This document shows, piece by piece, positions 59,401-64,000 of a stretch of DNA of 64,000 nt. A program made the translations under genes and the position numbers. Source of the stretch: Niastella soli (GTDB lineage Bacteria > Bacteroidota > Bacteroidia > Chitinophagales > Chitinophagaceae). The stretch lies in NCBI RefSeq assembly GCF_017742245.1, contig NZ_JAGHKO010000002.1, positions 331,921-395,920 of the forward strand. The letters are read 5' to 3'. Under the pieces are notes generated by a model that was given only the letters and a program-made list of their open reading frames with translations, made no database searches and had not been told where the DNA came from. Numbering within the stretch: the stretch's first letter is position 1; every line of letters starts with the position of its first letter.

Positions 59401-60990
59401 CCGGGTTTCATTGCATGGATAGGTCTTGTCTTCTACATAGTTCCAGCGATATTGGTCAGCCTTCTTTTTTAGTTGAAAAAAAGGGAATTTTAAAAATGAT
59501 TGTTGATCAATTTCTTTACGTTCATTCAGCCACTCAAAAAGAGTGATCCAGTCTTTGGTTGTTTTTAAAAACAATCGGGTAACATCGACATCTAATTCCA
59601 GCCTACCATTCACTTCCTTTTCCCGTTGATAGATGCGTAGGTTTTGAATGAATTTCCATAGCCTGAATTCCTGGAACAAAGGATGGGATTTGGGAATGCC
59701 TTTCAATGAAATTATATCTTTCTTCCCATCTTTTATAAAAGTCCTGCTTTCAAATTTGCAGTTGCCAATAAGGGATTTTTTGCTTTTTAATGGTCTTTGA
59801 AAAAAGATAATATCATTTAAAAATAAATGGCTGAAGTTCTTTTTGCTGATGTTATTTCGGTGCGATTCATTGTATTCATATAACTCTTCCAAACAGGCCT
59901 GATACAGCGCCTTGTCTTGTAATTCGTGATGTAGCGCCTGTTGTTTTTCCAGGATTCTGGTTAGTTCATCTTTATAGAACTTTCGTTCAATGGTTCGGAT
60001 CAGATTGCCTTTAATCTTTTGATTTGGGTTTTGCAGTAGAGTGTCGTATATGTACTCGCCAACGGTTTTAAAACTTCTTTCAATTTTATTTTCTGTGCTT
60101 TTTTTTATAGCTATCCAGTCTTTCTCAGAGTCAACGGCTTTGAAACTTCGTTTTTCCTTCCCTTCTTTGTCTTTTTTTATTGAACCGTCTGGAAGTAGAT
60201 CGGTAGTTACAATGAACTCCTGAATCCTTCCTATCCAGTCAAATAATGGTGTTTTGCTTGATCGCCTGTATATCCAGCCATTTTCTAAAACTATACTATA
60301 CCAGATCTCATTTCTATTTTTTTGCGCGTCATCAGGTATCACTTCTACAACTTTCAATGCATGGAATTCGACTAGCTTTTCAGCATTTTCTTCTTCCTCC
60401 TCCCCTCTTAATTGGTAATAACCTCTTTTTTGATTGAAATGAAGTAGTAACCAGGCCAGCTCTTCTTTTTCAATTTTTTCTCTTAATGCTTTTTTTCTTA
60501 AATAATATATGGTCCAATCGTAGGGTACTTTTTTGCCATCCTGCACTAAGAGTGGTTGCTGCCGAGCAAAGTCGGCCAGCATCTCTTCAAAAGATTTTTT
60601 AAAAAGAAATTCTGCTTTGCCTGTTTCATGATATGAATAAGCCAGCTTGGGTTCAGTTTCCGGAATAAATTGACCAAGCCTTTTTACAAAATCTATTTGA
60701 GCAGCATAATGTTCCGGAAGAAAACCGAGAATGTGCAGCACTCTATGTAATCTTTCCCTTCGTAAAAGATGTCGCTCTCTCAACCTTCTTGTGCTTCTAA
60801 ATCCTGTTCTTTCGGCTGCTTTTGAGTCAGAAACCCCACTACCAAATTTATCTAACTCATCTTGCGACATTGGGATGATGCGGCATCCCGCCTCAATGAT
60901 CTTACCAGCCTTTTCAACAGTATTCTGCTCTATCAATGCCCACCCTATCGAATTAGTTCCGAGATCAAGACCTAAAATTGTTTTTGTCAT
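56443..60990 (-). CDS. cas9: Cas9 nuclease, type II-C, long form
   Basis: This 1515-aa protein has all active-site elements: RuvC-I with D9 (GLDLGTNSIGWAL), an Arg-rich bridge helix (about 60-85, RSTRRLRERHLLRRERLHR), RuvC-II with E739 (HVELGREMK), an HNH domain with H862 (YEIEHIIPRNRYH) and likely N885, and RuvC-III with H1059 and D1062 (HRHHALDAIVIA). The C-terminal 450 residues form the wedge and PAM-interacting part. It is much longer than Neisseria or Campylobacter Cas9 (about 1000-1080 aa) but in the range of Bacteroidota II-C members. Extra length lies mainly in the REC lobe and the C-terminal region. The PAM cannot be read from sequence. The start at ATG 60990 is the only reasonable one. 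Confidence 0.98.
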   Translation of the reverse strand: MTKTILGLDLGTNSIGWALIEQNTVEKAGKIIEAGCRIIPMSQDELDKFGSGVSDSKAAERTGFRSTRRLRERHLLRRERLHRVLHILGFLPEHYAAQIDFVKRLGQFIPETEPKLAYSYHETGKAEFLFKKSFEEMLADFARQQPLLVQDGKKVPYDWTIYYLRKKALREKIEKEELAWLLLHFNQKRGYYQLRGEEEEENAEKLVEFHALKVVEVIPDDAQKNRNEIWYSIVLENGWIYRRSSKTPLFDWIGRIQEFIVTTDLLPDGSIKKDKEGKEKRSFKAVDSEKDWIAIKKSTENKIERSFKTVGEYIYDTLLQNPNQKIKGNLIRTIERKFYKDELTRILEKQQALHHELQDKALYQACLEELYEYNESHRNNISKKNFSHLFLNDIIFFQRPLKSKKSLIGNCKFESRTFIKDGKKDIISLKGIPKSHPLFQEFRLWKFIQNLRIYQREKEVNGRLELDVDVTRLFLKTTKDWITLFEWLNERKEIDQQSFLKFPFFQLKKKADQYRWNYVEDKTYPCNETRALINSRLEKIHDGHDSFLTQETEQSLWHILYSVEDKSDLSKALRTFATKNNLNEDFIEQFKKIPPFKKEYGAHSAKALNKLLPLMRMGKYWNQEAIHLHTRERIDKILSGEYDEKIKDRVREKALHLSQIEDFQGLPEWLATYIVYDRHSEDGDATKWRIAKDIELLEQHSLRNPTVEKVINETLQLVRDIWKQYGNSEENYFKEIHVELGREMKNTKADREKISRQNSENENTNLRIKALLVELFNDGGYDNVRPYSPMQQDILKLYEEGALNAEADKIPEDILKISKTAQPTSSELIRYKLWLEQKYRSPYTGQIIPLNKLFTPLYEIEHIIPRNRYHDDSFNNKVICESAVNKLKDNQTALEFIQNEGGHIIETGFGEKVMVFTLNAYEKFIKDHYAKNKGKLSRLFMEDIPESFIQRQLNDSRYISREVKRLLSNIVREENELESTSKNVILCNGAITSKLKQDWGLNDIWNEIITPRFERLNTLTNSNNFGEWASKSGKPVFQIQMPLALQKGFNKKRIDHRHHALDAIVIACTTRDHINYLNNESALEKGSKEEKEKKRYDLRSKLCFKKYNDATKKDYNWTFYQPWNVFTRDAKEKLSQVIPSFKQNLRVINKTQNYYQTWQKDEHGLLKKIHVLQIKGDSWAIRKPMHKDTVSGLIKLRLKKAVSLSAALDNWQMIVDKDFRSHIKKLIDQHFDKKNIIKHFKEKGNNWNDRDISKIEIYYWNKENVASRVKLDESFNSATIKSITDSGIQAILMNHLKKYNEEKDGKVIEHPELAFSVEGIENLNKHLSSLNGGKHHKPIFKVRTYEPKGNKFSVGQNGNKAHKYVEAAKGTNLFFAIYKNESGKRSFETVQLNIVIERQKQGLAPVPETNEVGESLLFHLSPNDLVYVRGSEELDNSNVIDYSNLTRDQLTRIFKIVSFTGSRLYAIPCNVASSIVDKVEFTQLNKMEFTLEKISIKDHCIKLQSNRLGQLKPGM

Positions 60991-61023
60991 TATTAGCTAT
61001 TTGATAGAGGTCAATAAATTTAC

Positions 61024-61045
61024 AAAAAAGCACAAATATGTGCTT
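61024..61045 (-). terminator. Rho-independent terminator pointing at cas9, 34 nt before its start codon
   Basis: On the minus strand a perfect 7-bp stem (AAGCACA, loop of 4, TGTGCTT) is followed by a T-run (six T in total, two of them in the stem). It ends only about 34 nt before the cas9 ATG. On the plus strand the hairpin has no T-run, so it is directional. It must end either a short upstream RNA or attenuate the cas9 transcript. Confidence 0.7.
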
Positions 61046-61197
61046 CACAACCCCTCATAATATTATATTTATACTTACAAAATGAAGGGCAGGATTACGG
61101 GCCCTAGATTCTGAAAAGGGGGTCCAAACCCCAATTTGGCGATGTATCGCTTATCTTCATTTTGTTTCCAACAATCATTTTTAAGATTGTATTGAAA

Positions 61198-61226
61198 ATG
61201 AGGGGTTGGTTGTGAATTGCTTTCAA
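61198..61226 (+). repeat. Lone CRISPR-repeat-like sequence with guide-like 5' flank
   Basis: GTTGTGAATTGCTTTCAA (61209-61226) equals the first 18 nt of the array repeat, and the next bases (TTAATCTGT) match the variant array repeat at 50367 rather than the consensus. Directly before it lies ATGAGGGGTTG (61198-61208), which is exactly complementary to 61048-61058, 58-68 bp upstream of cas9. The rest of the 47-bp repeat is missing. Confidence 0.7.
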
Positions 61227-61231
61227 TTAAT

Positions 61232-61286
61232 CTGTTATGAAACTTCTTAAATAGATTGTATCTAGTTCATGAAAGTTTCATAACAG
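61232..61286. repeat. 14-bp perfect inverted repeat next to the lone repeat
   Basis: CTGTTATGAAACTT at 61232-61245 pairs with AAGTTTCATAACAG at 61273-61286 across 27 nt. There is no T-run on either side. It could be an RNA stem or an operator site for a dimeric regulator. Confidence 0.6.
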
Positions 61287-61750
61287 GTTCCTTGAAACAT
61301 CCTATCTATTCTTAGTTATCCTTCTTGGAATAATTACCAATTTATTAAAGTCTTATAATTGATTCTACCGTTAAGATTCCAAGTTATTCTACCTTGCAAT
61401 AAATTTCATCTTAAAAATAACTGAAAATCGATTAGAATTAATCGAGTATGATTACCCCTTCTAATATTGTGCAAGGATTGTACAAAAAAAGTGGGGATTT
61501 TTTTAGTCAAATAAGCTATCAAAGTGTTACCTGATAAATTATACGGGTAATATATCCTAAATGCTGATTATAACAGGAATAGATAATCTAAAAATATGAT
61601 CTACTACAATTCCTAAACATAGATCAGAAGAATATTAAATAATGTCGATAGAAATAATTAGCACATCTGAAATTCCAGAATTAGTTTAAACAAAGTATAA
61701 CTACGTTTATTAAACCCTTACTTCTGTAAAATTTATTTTTCGTGTATTAT
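61287..61750. other. AT-rich gap between the lone repeat and the tracrRNA
   Basis: About 460 bp with no gene. A7-GTGGGGA-T7 near 61484-61504 could fold. The right end should contain the tracrRNA promoter. A weak -7-like TATTTTTC lies at 61734-61741, 10-17 nt before the likely RNA start, without a clear -33 element. Confidence 0.4.
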
Positions 61751-61844
61751 AAAAGTTCTTAGATTTAAATCTTGAAAGCAATTCACAATAAGGATTATTC
61801 CGTTGTGAAAACATTTAAAGCGGCGCAAGTCGCTTTCTTTTTTT
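61751..61844 (+). ncRNA. tracrRNA
   Basis: The plus strand has an anti-repeat in two parts: AGTTCTTAG (61754-61762), pairing with CTTAGAGCT of the repeat with one mismatch, and TTGAAAGCAATTCACAA (61772-61788), pairing without error with the repeat 5' end. It is followed by TAAGGATTATTCC (nexus-like GGA/UCC hairpin), GTTGTGAAAAC and a terminator. This order is the standard one for II-C tracrRNAs. The RNA loads crRNAs on Cas9 and guides repeat processing by RNase III. It is transcribed divergently from cas9, with 760 bp between. Confidence 0.88.
61817..61844 (+). terminator. tracrRNA Rho-independent terminator
   Basis: Stem AAAGCGGC (61817-61824) with GTCGCTTT (61829-61836), loop GCAA, one G-U pair, then C and seven T. 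Confidence 0.9.
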
Positions 61845-61936
61845 ATAGTACTCGGCAAAAGCGTTTACTTATTGCACCGCTGTCTGACTCACTGCGCCAT
61901 ACTACCGGCTAATGGTATTATTGCCGGAATTCATTT

Positions 61937-63457
61937 TCAAAAAAGCAGATCTTCGTCTTTTGCATTGTCTGAATATGGCAAACGTGGGCTTTCCTTCGAC
62001 CCCCCTTTAAGCGGTCTAGCGGAGGCGGATGGAACTGGTTTCGAAAACGAATCCCGATCCGTTTCTTCCCACTCCTGCGTATCTTTATTCAGTTCGAAAT
62101 TGATGGTAAGGAGCATGCCGTTGCGGGCCTTGGCAATACGCGCATACCTGCGATCTCGCAGCGAAGCATCCTTTTCAATTTCGTCATCGTCTGGCCCCCA
62201 CAGAAAGATCACCACATCCGCATCCTGTTCGATTGACCCCGATTCGCGTAGATCGCTTAGCTGGGGCTGTTTTTTGACTCCCGTCCGCTTTTCTACATCA
62301 CGGCTTAGTTGAGATAGTGCAATCACCGGTATACCCAGCTCCTTCGCCAGCAACTTCAGGCCGCGGCTAATGCGCGAAATTTCCTGCTCACGATTGCCCC
62401 TGTTGTCATCATCGGTCATCAACTGTAAGTAATCAACCAGGATAAGGCCGATATCATACCTCTTTTTCAGCCGGCGGGCTTTGGCCCGTAGTTTAAGTAG
62501 ATTTAAGCCCGGTTGATCGTCAACGAAGATCTTTGTTCCGGCCAGGGTCTGTATACCGGTACGGTATAATCGGGCCATGTCCTCGTCTTCCAAACTCCCC
62601 GTTTGAAGGCGGTGAAGCATCATACCGCTTTCGGCTGCCAGCATGCGCAATCCCAGCTGTACGTCTTCCATTTCCAAGGACCATATGGCAACTGGTACCG
62701 GTTTTATCCCATTGAGTGCGGCATTACGTGCCAACCGCAGGGCAAATGAGGTTTTACCCACCGATGGCCTGGCAGCAAGAATAATCAGGTCGGAAGGCTG
62801 CCAGCCGCGGGTGGCCCGGTCTAATTGTTCATACCCCGAAGGAACACCGGTAACCGGACTATTCTGTTTACGCCACTCTTCTATCCGGTTGATCGTGTTT
62901 ACCATCACCGTATCCATGCCCTTCACATCGCCATGTACATGCTTGCTACCAATGCTCATCAGCTGTTGCTCAGCTAAATCCAACAGCTGGAAGGCATCGT
63001 TAAAATTTTCATATGCATTTTGCACAATCTCCGTGCCTACTCTGATCATTTCCCGGGCTAAATATTTTTGTGCGATGATCTTTGCGTAAAACTCTATACT
63101 GGCAGATGAAGTAACCTTATTGGTAAGGGTGGTAACGTAATAAGGGCCGCCAACTTCCTCCAGCTTTTGTTGGTTCCTAAGCTCCTCCACTACCATCCCA
63201 AGATCCGTTGGCTGGCATTTTTGATGGAGCGTGCGCATACACCGGAAAATTTCCTGGTGTGCCTGCGAATAGAAGGAATCCTCTGAGACGTATTCCAACA
63301 CCCGGTCTATTGAACCGGGCACAATCATGATCGCCCCGAGTACCAGCTCTTCCAGATCTTTAGCATTCGGCGGCAGCTTACCATACACAAGGTTTACAGT
63401 ATCAACGTAAGCAGTACGCCTGTTTTTCTTATCCCGGTCGTTTTTAGTCTTTTCCAT
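61937..63457 (-). CDS. Replicative DNA helicase, DnaB family
   Basis: This 506-aa protein has the DnaB N-terminal domain (about residues 28-130, LPPNAKDLEELVLGAIMI) and the RecA-like C-terminal domain with Walker A ARPSVGKTS (K235), Walker B LILVDYLQLM and the DnaB motif SQLSRDVEKR. The basic N-terminal tail and the small loader-like gene overlapping its start suggest a phage- or element-type DnaB rather than the main chromosomal copy, though this cannot be decided from one window. The C-terminus ends with KDEDLLF. It overlaps the upstream DUF4373-like gene by 14 bp and converges on the tracrRNA terminator. Confidence 0.9.
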   Translation of the reverse strand: MEKTKNDRDKKNRRTAYVDTVNLVYGKLPPNAKDLEELVLGAIMIVPGSIDRVLEYVSEDSFYSQAHQEIFRCMRTLHQKCQPTDLGMVVEELRNQQKLEEVGGPYYVTTLTNKVTSSASIEFYAKIIAQKYLAREMIRVGTEIVQNAYENFNDAFQLLDLAEQQLMSIGSKHVHGDVKGMDTVMVNTINRIEEWRKQNSPVTGVPSGYEQLDRATRGWQPSDLIILAARPSVGKTSFALRLARNAALNGIKPVPVAIWSLEMEDVQLGLRMLAAESGMMLHRLQTGSLEDEDMARLYRTGIQTLAGTKIFVDDQPGLNLLKLRAKARRLKKRYDIGLILVDYLQLMTDDDNRGNREQEISRISRGLKLLAKELGIPVIALSQLSRDVEKRTGVKKQPQLSDLRESGSIEQDADVVIFLWGPDDDEIEKDASLRDRRYARIAKARNGMLLTINFELNKDTQEWEETDRDSFSKPVPSASARPLKGGSKESPRLPYSDNAKDEDLLF

Positions 63458-64000
63458 GGATGCCTAGTTTTTTACGGTTTTCAGCTTCTTCCAGTTCCCG
63501 GACTTTGTTTACCGGTGCTTCGAGCTTTGTTGTACCCCTACCAAAGCGTTCCTCATTTCCCGCCCAGGTAACCAATCGAAGTTTCGTGTCCCAGGTGGCC
63601 TGCATTTCTTTTTTGAATTTTGTCCGGCTTTTATTGGGTTCAGCCCAGTAATTGTAAAAAGCCCGGACCATTTCTTTGCCGTACGTGAGCACATACTCAA
63701 CCAGGCTGTTGTAAAACTCCTGTTGTCGAATAGCCAATTCTTTTTCCCGCTCTTCCAAACTTTTTTTAGGGGGCGAAACGGCCTGGCCGTTTTCGCCAGT
63801 ACTACTATTCTTCTTTTCTTTTATTTTCTTTACTTTACTTTGTGGCATTTCTTCCGACATTAATGGAGTTTCTGTCAACTGAATGCTGGCAGAAACTTCC
63901 AATAAACACATTTTTTCATCTATTATGCAGTCTTTTCGTCTGCTTGTTGCGTCCAACCAGGTAGCCTGAATACGTGCTGAAGTGAGAATATGAAACGTAT
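63444..64000 (-). CDS. DUF4373 (Lin1244-like) replication protein, 5' end beyond the window
   Basis: The frame is open to the window edge, so the N-terminus is missing. A TTG at 63956 is not the true start, because family-like residues precede it (ATWLDATSRRKDCIID). The C-terminal half has KSLEEREKELAIRQQEF (likely coiled coil) and the typical MVRAFYNYWAEPNKSRTKF block of replication-initiation or helicase-loader proteins of phages and mobile elements. It overlaps the DnaB gene, so the pair probably acts together in replication of an element. Confidence 0.7.
   Translation of the reverse strand, partial: TFHILTSARIQATWLDATSRRKDCIIDEKMCLLEVSASIQLTETPLMSEEMPQSKVKKIKEKKNSSTGENGQAVSPPKKSLEEREKELAIRQQEFYNSLVEYVLTYGKEMVRAFYNYWAEPNKSRTKFKKEMQATWDTKLRLVTWAGNEERFGRGTTKLEAPVNKVRELEEAENRKKLGIHGKD

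Larger units (their letters stand above)
61024..61226 (-). ncRNA. Candidate structured RNA with a second anti-repeat, upstream of cas9
   Basis: Read on the minus strand, TTGAAAGCAATTCACAAC (61226-61209) is an anti-repeat able to pair with the first 18 nt of the CRISPR repeat. It is followed by CAACCCCTCAT (61208-61198), which is the exact complement of ATGAGGGGTTG (61058-61048). Between them is a second perfect pair, CAAAATGAAG (61164-61155) with CTTCATTTTG (61087-61078), and small hairpins (ACAATC/GATTGT at 61190-61171, GGGG/CCCC near 61132-61118). The terminator at 61045-61024 closes the element. The layout, anti-repeat, nested stems, terminator, is that of a compact RNA of about 200 nt. 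Transcription is not proven. Confidence 0.4.

Noticed and set aside
61209..61290. The lone repeat as a plus-strand anti-repeat for crRNAs of the opposite orientation
   Set aside because: The tracrRNA at 61751-61844 has the standard order (anti-repeat, nexus, terminator) and fixes the crRNA strand as plus. No such tail follows 61226 on the plus strand.
61860..61936. Possible tRNA-like or att-like sequence after the tracrRNA
   Set aside because: No cloverleaf arms or TTCGA loop could be found on either strand, and no direct repeat of it was seen in the window.

Overview
The window comes from the chromosome of a Bacteroidota bacterium, most likely a member of Chitinophagaceae (Niastella/Chitinophaga-like). 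This rests on gene families rather than on any rRNA gene: SusC/SusD with an N-terminal STN domain and a FecR/ECF-sigma pair, a type IX secretion C-terminal signal, DUF4270, DUF4907 and DUF6520-like proteins, LytTR/LytS-type signalling, and a long type II-C Cas9 with a 47-bp repeat. No tRNA or rRNA gene was seen.

1-11.4 kb: tandem M1 metallopeptidases (the second cut by the window edge), a polyprenyl-phosphate sugar transferase with a Gfo/Idh/MocA oxidoreductase, an L,D-transpeptidase-like protein, a probable Panacea-type toxin-antitoxin pair, a LytTR/histidine kinase pair, and a Kelch lipoprotein with a DUF4907 protein. 11.4-25 kb: a DUF4270 lipoprotein with an outer-membrane protein, single lipoproteins and enzymes (GNAT, GMC oxidoreductase), an S74/T9SS surface-protein pair, and a cluster of miniature regulators (lone AraC HTH domains around a lone RNA polymerase alpha-CTD-like protein). 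Intergenic DNA in this half is full of dispersed repeats: a heptameric (YTGCCGT)n family, a palindromic AGACCTG family, an ATCCC family and one MITE-like element.

24.6-31 kb: a MauE-like membrane protein, a 1075-aa fusion of an FAD oxidoreductase to a polytopic GT-C-like membrane domain, a lipoprotein thioredoxin and a small Cys-rich secreted protein, with decayed copies of the MauE and small-protein genes between them. 31-46.3 kb: a nutrient-uptake locus on the minus strand (ECF sigma, GH51 arabinofuranosidase, FecR, SusC, SusD, thioredoxin, S9 peptidase). The GH51 gene sits between the sigma factor and FecR and is flanked by about 205-bp direct repeats, as expected if it was inserted there. 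46.5-49.4 kb: a ChaN/Tiki-like lipoprotein and a VWA protein.

49.4-61.9 kb: a complete type II-C CRISPR-Cas locus: 73 repeats and 72 spacers, cas2, cas1, a 1515-aa Cas9 and a tracrRNA on the opposite strand. The 760 bp between cas9 and the tracrRNA are the most unusual part. They hold a lone repeat/anti-repeat sequence, nested inverted repeats, and a Rho-independent terminator pointing toward cas9 only about 34 nt before its start codon. An 11-nt sequence directly 5' of the lone repeat is exactly complementary to DNA just upstream of that terminator. This could be a second tracrRNA-like RNA, a cas9 attenuator, or a crRNA-like guide for autoregulation of cas9. 61.9-64 kb: a DnaB-type replicative helicase and the 3' part of a DUF4373-like replication protein, suggestive of a mobile-element replication module next to the CRISPR locus.
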